In this document: positions 1 through 8,595 of the stretch, piece by piece
How the letters are laid out: every line of letters starts with the position of its first letter
Position numbering within the stretch: position 1 is the first letter of the stretch
Assembly (NCBI RefSeq): GCF_028368935.1
Contig: NZ_JAQNDK010000001.1
Coordinates: 1,488,001 to 1,552,000 of the forward strand
From: Sorangium aterium
Lineage (GTDB): Bacteria > Myxococcota_A > Polyangia > Polyangiales > Polyangiaceae
DNA: 64,000 bases
Reading direction: 5' to 3'
Position numbers and translations under genes: made by a program
The notes under the pieces: generated by a model
The model's input: only the letters and a program-made list of their open reading frames with translations
Database searches by the model: none
What the model was told of the DNA's origin: nothing

Positions 1-24
1 TGCCCGCTCCCCCCTCGGCCACCA

Positions 25-206
<182 letters not shown>

Positions 207-260
207 GAATGTAGGAGAATGCGACGCTTGGTTAACGCCTATCCCTCACCCTGCCCCGCG

Positions 261-1382
261 CTAGGGGGTGAAGGAGCGGAGACGGGGGACGTGCGGGCTC
301 GACGGATAGGCGAGGAGGAACGCCGACGCGCGCTGCGCGGCCGACGCGCGATCGCCGCTCTGCCAGAGCGCCTCGATGGTGAGCGCCTCGCGCTCCTGCG
401 CCAGCGCGCCGCCGGGGAAGCGGAGCCGCGCCTGCTCTGCGATCCTCAGCGCGCCGGCGGCATCGCCGCGCCGGAGCGCCGCGCGCGCGTCGCCGAGGAG
501 CGTCAGCTCCTCGCGCAGCCGGCTCTCCCGCAGCGCCGGGCTGGACGCGCTCTCCGCGCCGACCGCAGCGCCCGTCGCCTCCGGCACGGGCGCCGCTTCG
601 AGGACGTCCGCCCCGGCCGCGGGCGACGCGCTCGCGGCGCGCTCCGATAGCGACGCGCCCGGGCTCGCGGGCGTCGCGGCCGCGCGGAGGCCGGTCCGCG
701 CGGGTGACCTGTCCGGCAGTGGTGCCTCGGCCGGCGGAAGCGGCCTCGATCGCAGCGGCGCCTCGACATGCGGCGGCGGCTCGGCAGGCGGCGCCAGCTC
801 GACAGGCCGCGGCGGCTCGACAGGCGGCGGCTCGGCCTGCGCGGCAGGCCCACGCCTCTCCAGCAGAGAAACTGGCCCGGATGCCGGCGCCGCGACGACC
901 TCTGCGGCCTCGACGATCCGAGCCGGCGGCGCCTCGCTCGACGGGGCCACGACGACATAGCCGGCGACAATCAGGCCCCCGCAGGCGGCGCCGAACAGCA
1001 TCGCCTTCACGATACCCGCAGCGCCCGCCGCTGCGGCCACGCCGCCGGTGGCCGCAGCGCCGGAAGCGCCGGCGCCCGCCGCAGCGGACACCACCTTGCC
1101 CGCGGACACCGCCGCGGCGATCTCGCCAGCGCCCGCGGCCGCGCTCGCCGCACCGCCCGCGCTCGCCGCGCCCCCCGCGCTCGCCGGGAGCGCCCCTCCC
1201 GCGGCGCCTTGAGCCCCTCCGATCACGGCGGCTCCGGCGAGGCCGATCTGCGCGGCCATCGCGGCCCACACCCGCTCCTGCGCCCCGTCGGGCGGGTCCG
1301 CCGAGGGAGCTGCGCGCAGGAGCTCGCGCTCCATCTCGAGCGCGTTCGCCTCGGCGTCGAGCCAGCGCACCGGATCGCTCAT
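261..1382 (-). CDS. Membrane-anchored putative anti-sigma protein with TPR-like C-terminus
   Basis: The protein has 373 residues. A short acidic cytoplasmic N-terminus (1-48) is followed by an Ala/Gly-rich stretch, one membrane segment (about 124-146), a Pro-rich linker and a C-terminal helical region (about 285-373) that reads like one or two TPR units (GDAARAALRRGDAAGALRIA). Its ATG overlaps the stop of the ECF sigma gene (ATGA), so the two are translationally coupled, as in sigma/anti-sigma pairs. No zinc-binding anti-sigma (ZAS) motif is visible, so the anti-sigma role is inferred from position and topology only. The periplasmic TPR-like part could sense or bind an envelope partner. Confidence 0.7.
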   Translation of the reverse strand: MSDPVRWLDAEANALEMERELLRAAPSADPPDGAQERVWAAMAAQIGLAGAAVIGGAQGAAGGALPASAGGAASAGGAASAAAGAGEIAAAVSAGKVVSAAAGAGASGAAATGGVAAAAGAAGIVKAMLFGAACGGLIVAGYVVVAPSSEAPPARIVEAAEVVAAPASGPVSLLERRGPAAQAEPPPVEPPRPVELAPPAEPPPHVEAPLRSRPLPPAEAPLPDRSPARTGLRAAATPASPGASLSERAASASPAAGADVLEAAPVPEATGAAVGAESASSPALRESRLREELTLLGDARAALRRGDAAGALRIAEQARLRFPGGALAQEREALTIEALWQSGDRASAAQRASAFLLAYPSSPHVPRLRSFTP

Positions 1383-2104
1383 CGCTCCCCTCCCGCGCGC
1401 TTCCAGACGGGTTGCCGCTCCACCTCCGGCAGCGGAAGGACGACCGAGGGATGCCCCTCGGGCGCCGGCGCGCGCTCGGCGGCCGCCGCCTTCAATACGG
1501 GCTGCGATCGCGTGGTGACCCGGGCCCCGCCCACGTGGAACTCGTCGCGCGCCTTCAGGCGCGCGACGGCGCGGCGAAACGCATCGCGGGCGAGGCGGAG
1601 GCGCGAGTAGACGGTCCCCAGCGGGACGTCGAGCAGCTCGGCGACCTCCTCGCCGCCCATGCCGTCGAGCTCGAAGAGCGTGAACACGGCGCGCTGCTCG
1701 AGCGGCAGCTCGTCGAGGATCGCCTCGAGCAGCGTGATCGCCTGCCGCCGCTCCGCCTCCGCGCCGACGTCGGCCCGGTCATCGGCGCAGTCGAGCAGCG
1801 GCTCGTCGTCGTGAGCGCGCCGCCTCATATGCGCGAGCTTGCGCCGGTCACGGGCGGCGTGAAAGCAGATGCTGTAGAGCCAGGTCGTAATCTTCGACCG
1901 ACCCTCGAATTCGGACAACCGCCGATGGACGACCAAGAACACGTCCTGGACCGCGTCGGCGACGTCGCTCTCGGGCACGCCGAGGCGTCGCAGCGAGCGC
2001 CACACGAACCGGAAGTGCTGCGCATAGACCTCTCCGAAGGTCATCCTGTCCTGCCGCTTCTCGCCATGCCCATCGCCTCCGTGGTGGGTCCCGTGGTTCG
2101 CCAT
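1379..2104 (-). CDS. ECF-family RNA polymerase sigma factor
   Basis: The protein has 241 residues, typical of the family. Region 2 spans about 25-92, with the core-binding and -10 recognition helices (DVADAVQDVFLVVHRRL, then WLYSICFHAARDRRK). Region 4 spans about 122-186, with a -35 recognition helix-turn-helix (GGEEVAELLDVPLGTVYSRL). A Pro-rich tail of about 50 residues follows. The ATG at 2104 shares its A with the TGA of the upstream secreted-protein gene (TGATG), and the stop overlaps the start of the membrane protein downstream. The three genes therefore form one coupled unit. It should direct RNA polymerase to an envelope- or surface-related regulon; the signal is unknown. Confidence 0.92.
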   Translation of the reverse strand: MANHGTHHGGDGHGEKRQDRMTFGEVYAQHFRFVWRSLRRLGVPESDVADAVQDVFLVVHRRLSEFEGRSKITTWLYSICFHAARDRRKLAHMRRRAHDDEPLLDCADDRADVGAEAERRQAITLLEAILDELPLEQRAVFTLFELDGMGGEEVAELLDVPLGTVYSRLRLARDAFRRAVARLKARDEFHVGGARVTTRSQPVLKAAAAERAPAPEGHPSVVLPLPEVERQPVWKRAGGER

Positions 2105-3327
2105 CAGAAAATCGACACGCGGGCGCTCAGGCCGACGAGCAGCCCCACCGGGGAGGGGTCGAGCGCCACGTCCTGCGCCAGAGGCGCGCCGGCCTCGCCG
2201 CCCGCGCGGCGCTCGACCGTGAAGCGCGCCCGCGCGACCGGCGCGAGGAGCGTCGCGCGCGCGGACCAGCCCAGCGCGCTGGAGCCGAGGAGGGTTCCTT
2301 CTGCGACGGCCGAGCCGCCGAGGGCGAACCAGGGCGCGGAGGCCTCGCGATCCGGGGCGAACCCCTTGCCTGAGCCGTAGACGGCGCCCAGCACCGCCGC
2401 CGCGCAGGCCGAGAGCCGGAGGCCGTCGAGGCCGCCGGCGATCGTCGCGCAGCCGCGCGCCGTGGCGGCGACGAGCCCGAGGGAGACGACGCCCGGCGCG
2501 AGCTCGGTGTCCTGGGGAGGCAGCCACACAGCGCCGACGCCTGCGGACCACGCGCGGCGCCGCAGGGAGACCTCGGCCATCGCGGCCGCCCGGAAGGGAT
2601 CCAGCATGCCCACGGTCTGCGCGGCGCCGAGCTCCATCGAGACGTCCCCGCGCGCCGCCCGTGGCGGAGGACGCGGCGGCGCGGGCACGACAGGAGCAGG
2701 AGCCGCCGCGGGCGCGACAGGGGCCGGGGCCGGCGCAGGCGCGACAGGAGCCGGCGCGGGCGGATCGCTGTCGAGCAGGATGGCGATGGTCAGCGCCACC
2801 GCCTCGACGAGCTCGCCGCAGGACGCCCCTACCTCGGACGAGAGCTGCCGGGTGCGACCACCTGCCTGAAGGACGGCGGTGTAGGTGGCGCCATCGCGGA
2901 GAAAGCGGACCTCGAGCTCGGCCGCCCCGTCCGCGCTCGCGAGGGCGCCGCCCGCATTTGCCGGTGCGTCACCGGGAGGAACGCCGCCCGCGTGCGCCGG
3001 CGTATCGCCGGGAGGAACGCCGCCCGCGTGCGCCGGCGTATCGCCGGGAGGAACGCCTCCCGCGTGCGCCGGCGTATCGCCGGGAGGAACGCCGACGCCA
3101 GCGGGAGCGCCGGAGGTGCTCACGGGGTCGAGAGCCCGCCTCTCCATCACGCGTTCGACCGCGATGGCGAGCGAGGGCGCATCCGGGCAGTCGGCCGCAG
3201 AGGGCGCCCGCTGGACCGCGAGCCGCGGGAGCGGGGCGGCCACGACGACGCTCGGCCAAACAAGGGAAAAGGCGCACACGGCCAGGACGCAAAGCGCGCC
3301 CCGACGCGAGGGATGAGGGCAGGTCAC
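2104..3327 (-). CDS. Secreted or outer-membrane protein with 12-residue repeats
   Basis: I chose the GTG at 3327 because GGGAGG lies 6-7 bases upstream and a signal peptide follows (hydrophobic residues about 10-30, ending VVVAAPLP). The 407-residue product has four copies of a 12-residue unit of type GGVPPGDTPAHA (about 78-126), then a globular part, a Pro/Ala/Val linker and a C-terminal half rich in alternating hydrophobic residues ending LLVGLSARVSIF, which resembles an outer-membrane beta-barrel. No catalytic motif was recognised. It is the first gene of the sigma factor operon, so it may be the sensor, cargo or target of that system. Function unknown. Confidence 0.75.
   Translation of the reverse strand: MTCPHPSRRGALCVLAVCAFSLVWPSVVVAAPLPRLAVQRAPSAADCPDAPSLAIAVERVMERRALDPVSTSGAPAGVGVPPGDTPAHAGGVPPGDTPAHAGGVPPGDTPAHAGGVPPGDAPANAGGALASADGAAELEVRFLRDGATYTAVLQAGGRTRQLSSEVGASCGELVEAVALTIAILLDSDPPAPAPVAPAPAPAPVAPAAAPAPVVPAPPRPPPRAARGDVSMELGAAQTVGMLDPFRAAAMAEVSLRRRAWSAGVGAVWLPPQDTELAPGVVSLGLVAATARGCATIAGGLDGLRLSACAAAVLGAVYGSGKGFAPDREASAPWFALGGSAVAEGTLLGSSALGWSARATLLAPVARARFTVERRAGGEAGAPLAQDVALDPSPVGLLVGLSARVSIF
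2954..3097. repeat. Four tandem 36-bp in-frame repeats
   Basis: Units start at 2954, 2990, 3026 and 3062 and are 36 bp each. Units 2 to 4 are almost identical; unit 1 has diverged. They encode the Gly-Pro-Asp-Thr-rich 12-mers of the secreted protein. Near-identity at DNA level suggests recent expansion and possible copy-number variation between strains. Confidence 0.92.
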
Positions 3328-3607
3328 AGGATGCCTCCCATTAACGCAAGGAACGGCGCAAGCGGAATTAGGACGCGCAGAGCTCCGTGGGCTTGGGCGA
3401 AATCGCTGCGAGAGGGTGAGAGCGCCGGACGACCGCGCCCCCTGCGCCTTCGGGCGACGCCGGTCGCGACGGCGCGCGTTCCATGCCGGAGGCGTCACCG
3501 CCTGCCATGCCGGAGAGCACGACGCCGCCTGTGGCGCGACGCGCGACCGACGCGACGACGGCGACGCCGGTCGCGAGCACGGCGCAGGATCGGATAGAGT
3601 GCGCCGC

Positions 3608-3985
3608 ATGAACTCCTACGAGCTGGTGACGTGTGCGAGCTGTTATGGCGAAGGCGAGATCAACACGGACTCCGGCCCCTATCTGTGCAAGGACTGCCAA
3701 GGGAACGGCCGCATCCTCCCGACCGGAGAGCAGATCGAGGAGCGCATCCGCGAGATCGAGGTCGAGCTGGAGCGCCACCCCCACGAGGTGAAGCCGGAGA
3801 CCCGATGGCTCGTCTTCGAGCTGCGGCGCACCCGCAAGCTGCTGTGGCAGATCCGGTCGTACTGCGAGGAGGCGCGGAGCGACGCCGACGACGCGATCAT
3901 CGTCAAGATCCGCGATCTCGCCGACGCGGCCGTCGCCCCGAGGAGCCCTGCGATGCCGCGAGAGATGCTGCCAGAGGACGCCTGA
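3608..3985 (+). CDS. Small protein with a DnaJ-type CxxCxGxG zinc-binding pair
   Basis: The 125-residue product starts at the ATG at 3608. Residues 9-34 contain CASCYGEG and CKDCQGNG, two CxxCxGxG motifs like those in the DnaJ zinc-finger domain, with Cys9, Cys12, Cys27 and Cys30 as likely metal ligands. The rest is a charged helical region with no J domain. Its stop overlaps the next gene (TGATG), so it is probably co-translated with the DUF4166 and membrane proteins. It may be a zinc-ribbon adaptor or a protein-folding helper; the real role is unknown. Confidence 0.8.
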   Translation: MNSYELVTCASCYGEGEINTDSGPYLCKDCQGNGRILPTGEQIEERIREIEVELERHPHEVKPETRWLVFELRRTRKLLWQIRSYCEEARSDADDAIIVKIRDLADAAVAPRSPAMPREMLPEDA

Positions 3986-4692
3986 TGCCCGGCTCCGCCG
4001 GGGAGCCGGACAGTCGACCCACGGGAGCTCGCGCGCCCTGCGCTGGCGCGGCGCGGGGTGCTCCGGCGCCGGCTCTCTACCCTGCCCTCCTCGGCGCCGC
4101 GTGGGCTGCGCTCGCGCCGCCGGTCCAGCGTCTCCACGCGGGCGGCGCGCGCGCTCGCGGCCGCTTCCGCGTGCGGCGCGGCCGGGGGCTCGCGGCGCGC
4201 CTGGTCGCCGGCCTCCTGCGCATGCCGGAGGCGGCCGAGGACGTGGCCGTGACGCTCGCCGTCGAGCCGGCGGGCGACGGGGAGCGGTGGCTCCGCACCT
4301 TCGGTGCTCGCCCGCTCTTCTCCTCGCAGTGGCGCTCGGGTGATCTGCTGGTGGAGGGGCTCGGCCTCGTCCAGTGCTGGTTCCGGCTCCGCGCCGAGGG
4401 CGGCGCGCTCGTGTTCGAGCAGGTGCGGTCGACGCTCGGGCTCCGCCGCCTCGGGCTCCCGCTGCCCCGGTGGCTCGCCCCGCGGGTCGAGGGGCGGGCC
4501 GGGCCCCTCCGAGACGAGGTCCACGTCGACGTGCGGATCTTCGCGCCGGTCGCCGGGCTGCTCGTCGCGTACGAGGGGCGCGTGGCCTACGAGGCGGGCG
4601 CCGAGGCGCCCCCTGCTCGCGCCGGCGGATCCACGCCGGCGTCGACCGCGCTGTCAGCGCCGGAGCCCCGCGCGCCGGAGCCCCGCGCATGA
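3985..4692 (+). CDS. DUF4166-family protein
   Basis: The product has 235 residues. The body from about residue 30 matches my memory of DUF4166: LGAAWAALAPPVQRLHAGG, then RGRFRVRRGRG, FSSQWRSGDLLVEGLG, LGLPLPRWLAPRV and a closing VDVRIFAPVAGLLVAYEG. The domain is found alone or fused to dehydrogenases, and its function is not established. There is no signal peptide. The last residues are an Ala/Pro repeat (APEPRAPEPRA). The gene overlaps its neighbours on both sides (TGATG upstream, ATGA downstream), so it sits in the middle of a three-gene operon. Confidence 0.8.
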   Translation: MPGSAGEPDSRPTGARAPCAGAARGAPAPALYPALLGAAWAALAPPVQRLHAGGARARGRFRVRRGRGLAARLVAGLLRMPEAAEDVAVTLAVEPAGDGERWLRTFGARPLFSSQWRSGDLLVEGLGLVQCWFRLRAEGGALVFEQVRSTLGLRRLGLPLPRWLAPRVEGRAGPLRDEVHVDVRIFAPVAGLLVAYEGRVAYEAGAEAPPARAGGSTPASTALSAPEPRAPEPRA

Positions 4693-5225
4693 TCACGGCG
4701 CTCGTGCTCCTCGCCGTGCAGGGCGCGCTCGGCGCCTTCGACACGCTCTATTACCACGAGTGGCGGGCGCGCCTGCCCGGCGGCGTGCCGGGCACCGCGC
4801 CCGAGCTCGTCCTTCACGGCGCGCGCGATCTCCTGTACGCGGCGCTCTTCGCCTCCTTGCCGTTCGTGCGCTGGGAGGGGCTCGCCGCGTGGGCGCTCGC
4901 GGCGCTGCTCCTCGCGGAGATCGCGATCACGCTCCGCGATTTCGTCGTCGAGGACACGGTCCGGAGGCCGCTCGGCGGCGTGTACCCGGGAGAGCGGGTG
5001 ATGCACGCCGTGATGGGCATCATTTACGGCGGCGCGCTCGCCCACCTCGTCCCCGAGATCTGGCGCTGGGCGCATGCCCCCACGGGCTTTTCCCGCTGGG
5101 ACGCGCCGCTCTCGCTCCGCGTGATCCTGCCGCTCATGGCCGCCGGCGTGCTGCTCTCGGGGCTGCGCGACCTCGGCGCCGCCTACGGGCCTCGCTGGCT
5201 CCGCTTCCCCTGGGGGCGCGCCTGA
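4689..5225 (+). CDS. Polytopic membrane protein of unknown function
   Basis: The 178-residue protein has four or five hydrophobic segments: residues 2-16, about 40-57, 60-76, about 105-120 and 135-155. Polar loops contain YYHEWRARLPG and LRDFVVEDTVRRPLGGVYPGE, and the latter conserved-looking loop ends close to GERVMHAVMG. I do not recognise a named family with certainty. The ATG overlaps the stop of the DUF4166 gene (ATGA), so the two products are likely made together and may act together at the inner membrane. It converges on the ABC importer operon with only 24 bases between. Confidence 0.72.
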   Translation: MITALVLLAVQGALGAFDTLYYHEWRARLPGGVPGTAPELVLHGARDLLYAALFASLPFVRWEGLAAWALAALLLAEIAITLRDFVVEDTVRRPLGGVYPGERVMHAVMGIIYGGALAHLVPEIWRWAHAPTGFSRWDAPLSLRVILPLMAAGVLLSGLRDLGAAYGPRWLRFPWGRA

Positions 5226-5249
5226 GCCGCCGACCGCGCCGGCGCGCCT

Positions 5250-6128
5250 TCAGCCCTTCACCGCGCCCGCCGTGAGCCCCGCGAGGATGCGCCGCTGGAA
5301 GACCAGCGTCAGCACCACGAGCGGCACGGTCACGACGATGGAGGCCGCCATGGTCTGCCCCCAGGGGATCTCGTAGAGCCCGCTGCTCGTCGTCGAGAAC
5401 GCCTGGATCGCGTAGGTCACGGTGCGCTTGTCCGGCGTCTGGGTGAAGGAGAGCGCGAACAGGAACTCGTTCCATGCGGCGATGAAGGCGAGGATGCCCG
5501 TCGTCGCCATCCCGGGGACCGCGAGCGGCAGCATGACCCGGGTGAACACCTGCCAGTGCGTCGCGCCGTCGACATAGGCCGCCTCCTCGATCTCGCGCGG
5601 GATCGCCTTCATGAAGCCGGTGAGCACCCACACCGTGAAGGGGAGCGTAAAGATCAGGTATGTCAGGATCAGCGCGGTGAGCTGGTTGTACAGCTTGAAG
5701 AAGTTGATCATCTCGAACAGCGCGCCGAGGACGGCGATCTGCGGAAAGATGGTCATCCCCAGGACCACGTACAGCACGAGGCTGCGCCCGCGGAAGCGGA
5801 ACCTCCCCAGCGCGTAGGCGGCCAGCGAGCCCACGGCGAGCGACACCGCGGTGACCGAGACGGCGACGATCACGCTGTTCAGGAGCGCCGTCTGGAACTC
5901 GCCGTTCGCCAGCACGAGGCGGTAGTTGTCGAGCGTCGCGCGGCCGGGCCAGTAGCGGACCGGGGTCGTGAAGAGCTCGTCGTCGGGCTTGATGGAGGAG
6001 ACGAACGCCCAGACGAACGGGAAGACGGTGAACACGAGGACCGCGGCGACGAGCACGTAGAACAGGGCCCGCAAGGCGCCCTGTCCCGGCGAGCGCCGCC
6101 GCGCTGCCCTTCGCGGAGCGCCGCTCAT
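5250..6128 (-). CDS. Sugar ABC transporter permease (MalG-type)
   Basis: The 292-residue inner-membrane protein has a basic N-terminus, six predicted membrane segments and the EAA loop that contacts the ATPase (EEAAYVDGATHWQVFTRV, followed by MLPLAVPG). The pattern is that of the MalG/carbohydrate-uptake CUT1 permeases, and the length is normal. Its start lies only one base after the stop of the MalF-type gene, so the pair is co-translated. With its partner it would form the channel for a carbohydrate. No ATPase gene is adjacent, so a MalK/MsmK-type subunit must come from elsewhere. Confidence 0.93.
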   Translation of the reverse strand: MSGAPRRAARRRSPGQGALRALFYVLVAAVLVFTVFPFVWAFVSSIKPDDELFTTPVRYWPGRATLDNYRLVLANGEFQTALLNSVIVAVSVTAVSLAVGSLAAYALGRFRFRGRSLVLYVVLGMTIFPQIAVLGALFEMINFFKLYNQLTALILTYLIFTLPFTVWVLTGFMKAIPREIEEAAYVDGATHWQVFTRVMLPLAVPGMATTGILAFIAAWNEFLFALSFTQTPDKRTVTYAIQAFSTTSSGLYEIPWGQTMAASIVVTVPLVVLTLVFQRRILAGLTAGAVKG

Positions 6129-6129
6129 C

Positions 6130-7062
6130 TCATGCCTCCTCGGCGCGGAACACCGCGAGATAGATCATGATGAACACCGCGATGATGAGGAAGAGCGCGA
6201 CGGAGATCGCCGAGCCGTAGCCGATGTTCGAGACGCTGACGAGGGTCTGCTGGGCGTAGGTGGCCATGGTCTGCATGTCCGGCCGGTTGCCGAACATGAC
6301 GAAGAAGACGTCGAACACCCGGAGCGCGTCGAGCGTGCGGAAGATGAGCGCGACCAGCATCGAGGGCCTGAGGAGCGGCAGCGTGATCCGGGTGAACTGC
6401 TGGAGCGCCGTCGCGCCGTCGACCCGCGCGGCCTCGTAGAGATCGTGCGGGATGAGCTGCAGCCCGGCGAGGAGGAGGAGCGCCATGAACGGCGTCGTCT
6501 TCCAGACGTCGATGAGCGCCACGGCCCAGAACGACACCGCAGGATCGGCGACGAAGGCGACGTTGCGGTCCAGCACGCCGAGCTGGTTGACGAGCAGGTC
6601 GTTGAAGACGCCGTAGACGTCGTTGTACATCCACTTCCACATCTGGGCCGAGATGACGGTCGGTATGGCCCAGGGGATGAGCATGGCCGCGCGCACCGCC
6701 GAGCGGCCCTTGAAGCGGGAGTTGACGACGAGCGCGACGCCGAGCCCGAGGGCGAGCTCGCCGAGCACGGTGACGACCGTGAAGAGGACCGTGAGCAGGA
6801 CCGCGTCGAGGAAGTAGCTGTCCTGCACGAGATCGACGTAGTTCTGCGCGCCGATGATGCTCGCCGGCTCCCCGGTGCCGAGGCGCGCGTTCGTGAAGCT
6901 CAGGTAGAACGTCTGGGCGAGCGGGTAGAGGGCGATGAACGCGACGACCGCGAGCGTCGGCAGGAGGAACAGCCAGGCGCGCCGCTGTCGCCGCGCGTCG
7001 AGCGATGGGTGGTCTGGAGGGGCCGCCGCGCTCGTGGCCGCTGGGTTCGCCGGCATGCTCAT
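6130..7062 (-). CDS. Sugar ABC transporter permease (MalF-type)
   Basis: The 310-residue inner-membrane protein begins at the ATG at 7062 (MSMPAN); a second ATG lies two codons in. A Pro/Ala-rich cytoplasmic head of about 32 residues precedes six membrane segments, beginning with WLFLLPTLAVVAFIALYPLA. The EAA loop reads YEAARVDGATALQQFTRITL. It is a CUT1-type permease without the long MalF periplasmic loop, so it resembles trehalose, lactose or glycerol-phosphate permeases more than E. coli MalF. It is the middle gene of the importer operon, 129 bp after the binding protein gene. Confidence 0.93.
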   Translation of the reverse strand: MSMPANPAATSAAAPPDHPSLDARRQRRAWLFLLPTLAVVAFIALYPLAQTFYLSFTNARLGTGEPASIIGAQNYVDLVQDSYFLDAVLLTVLFTVVTVLGELALGLGVALVVNSRFKGRSAVRAAMLIPWAIPTVISAQMWKWMYNDVYGVFNDLLVNQLGVLDRNVAFVADPAVSFWAVALIDVWKTTPFMALLLLAGLQLIPHDLYEAARVDGATALQQFTRITLPLLRPSMLVALIFRTLDALRVFDVFFVMFGNRPDMQTMATYAQQTLVSVSNIGYGSAISVALFLIIAVFIMIYLAVFRAEEA

Positions 7063-7191
7063 GGGATGTCCGTTCTCGCGAGGTGGTCTGGCCGGGAGAT
7101 CTCGTGGGCCACGCCGGGCGCTGCGCGCAGCGCGCCTCGCCAACGCTGGGCGAGGCGCGCGAGGGCGGCGTGCGGCGCGCGGCGCGCGGCG

Positions 7192-8595
7192 TCAGCGAAG
7201 CGCGCGCGTGAGCCGCTGCTCCACCTGCCCGAGCGCCTCCTTCGGATCCTTGCCCTGCAGGACCTGGCTCACCCCCTGGAAGAAGGCGATCGACGCCTCG
7301 TTGTACCGGGCGCCGGTGCTGTTCGAGGGGCGCGGCACGAGCGCGATGTCCTTCGCGCTCGCCAGGAAGGGCAGCGACTTCACCACCTCGGGGTCCTGCT
7401 GCACCGATCGGATCGTCGGGAGGAAGGAGCCCGAGGTCGCGCGGAACCGCTGCGCCTCGGGGCTCGTCATGTAGCGGACGAGCTCGATCGCCGCGTCCTT
7501 GTTCGGCGAGAACTTCGACACCGCGAGCTGCCATCCGCCGATGGTGCCCGCGCTCTTCTGTCCGGGCTCGTGCGGCAGCGGGCCCGCCGCGAACTTGCCC
7601 TTGATCGGCGACCGCTCGGCGTTACCCGCCGCGTAGGCATAAGGCCAGTTGCGCATGAAGGCGGCGTTGCCGCCCTGGAACGCGTTGCGCGCGTCCTCCT
7701 CCTCGTAGCTCGTCACGCCGGCGGAGGAGATCGAGCCCACCCAGCCCCTGGCGCGCGCGAGCGCCTTCTGGGCTTCCGGGTTGTTCACGGTGATCTTGCC
7801 CTCCTGGATGATCGCGCCGCCGCCGTGGGACGCGATCCACTCCAGCGCGTTGCAGGTCAGCCCCTCGTAGGCCTTGCCCTGCCAGACGAAGCCGAGGAAG
7901 TTCGGGCTCGCCGCCCGCTCGCCGTCCTGGATCTTCTTCGCCATCTGCTCCAGCTCGTCCCACGTCTCCGGCGGCTTCTGATACCCGTACTTCTCCAGGA
8001 GATCGGTGCGGTAGTAGAGCAGCCCGAAGTCGGTGAACCACGGCATCGCCACGAGCTTGCCGTCGACCGTGTTGTTCTGGACGATGCTCTCGATGTGCTG
8101 CTTTGCCGCCTCGCCGAGCTTCTCGCTCAGATCGACGAGGTTCGGCGCGAAGGCGCCGGGCCAGATGACGTCCAGCATCATGACGTCGATGTCCCCGGAC
8201 TGCGCCTGGAAGAGGCGCTGGTAGACGGAGTAGGTCTCGGTCGCGTCCTTGGGACGGGGGATGATCGTCACCTCGATGCCGGTGTCCTTCTGGAACTGCT
8301 GGATCATCACCCTGTCGAGCTCGGCGCCCACGCCCACCGGCTCGCTGTAATACTTGAGCTTGCTGCCGGCGTATCGCTTCGCCTCGGCGGCGTTCGGTAC
8401 GGCGGGGGGCTGCGCCTTAATCGCCTTCTCGCCCGGCGCCTCCGACACCGCGGCCGCCGTCGTGGCAGCGGCGCCAGGGCGGTTCTCGCGGGCAGGCGGG
8501 CTCTTGTCTCCACGGCAGGCGCACAGCCCGACGACGAAGAGGAACAGCGCTGCGGTTCGCCATGCGCGGCGATCATGCTGCCGAGTGGGGTCCAT
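7192..8595 (-). CDS. Sugar-binding lipoprotein of an ABC transporter
   Basis: The start at 8595 has AAGGAT eight bases upstream. The signal peptide ends in a lipobox (LCAC, Cys27), so the protein should be anchored in the envelope. After an Ala/Pro linker of about 40 residues comes a type-I extracellular solute-binding fold: residues such as DIDVMMLDVIWPGAFAPNLVDL, a hinge around PWFTDFGLLYYRTDLLEKYG and FMRNWPYAYAAGN are typical of the trehalose/maltose-binding (ThuE/LpqY-like) group. The written motifs suggest an alpha-glucoside, but the substrate is not certain. It heads the operon and is followed by the two permeases. Confidence 0.92.
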   Translation of the reverse strand: MDPTRQHDRRAWRTAALFLFVVGLCACRGDKSPPARENRPGAAATTAAAVSEAPGEKAIKAQPPAVPNAAEAKRYAGSKLKYYSEPVGVGAELDRVMIQQFQKDTGIEVTIIPRPKDATETYSVYQRLFQAQSGDIDVMMLDVIWPGAFAPNLVDLSEKLGEAAKQHIESIVQNNTVDGKLVAMPWFTDFGLLYYRTDLLEKYGYQKPPETWDELEQMAKKIQDGERAASPNFLGFVWQGKAYEGLTCNALEWIASHGGGAIIQEGKITVNNPEAQKALARARGWVGSISSAGVTSYEEEDARNAFQGGNAAFMRNWPYAYAAGNAERSPIKGKFAAGPLPHEPGQKSAGTIGGWQLAVSKFSPNKDAAIELVRYMTSPEAQRFRATSGSFLPTIRSVQQDPEVVKSLPFLASAKDIALVPRPSNSTGARYNEASIAFFQGVSQVLQGKDPKEALGQVEQRLTRALR

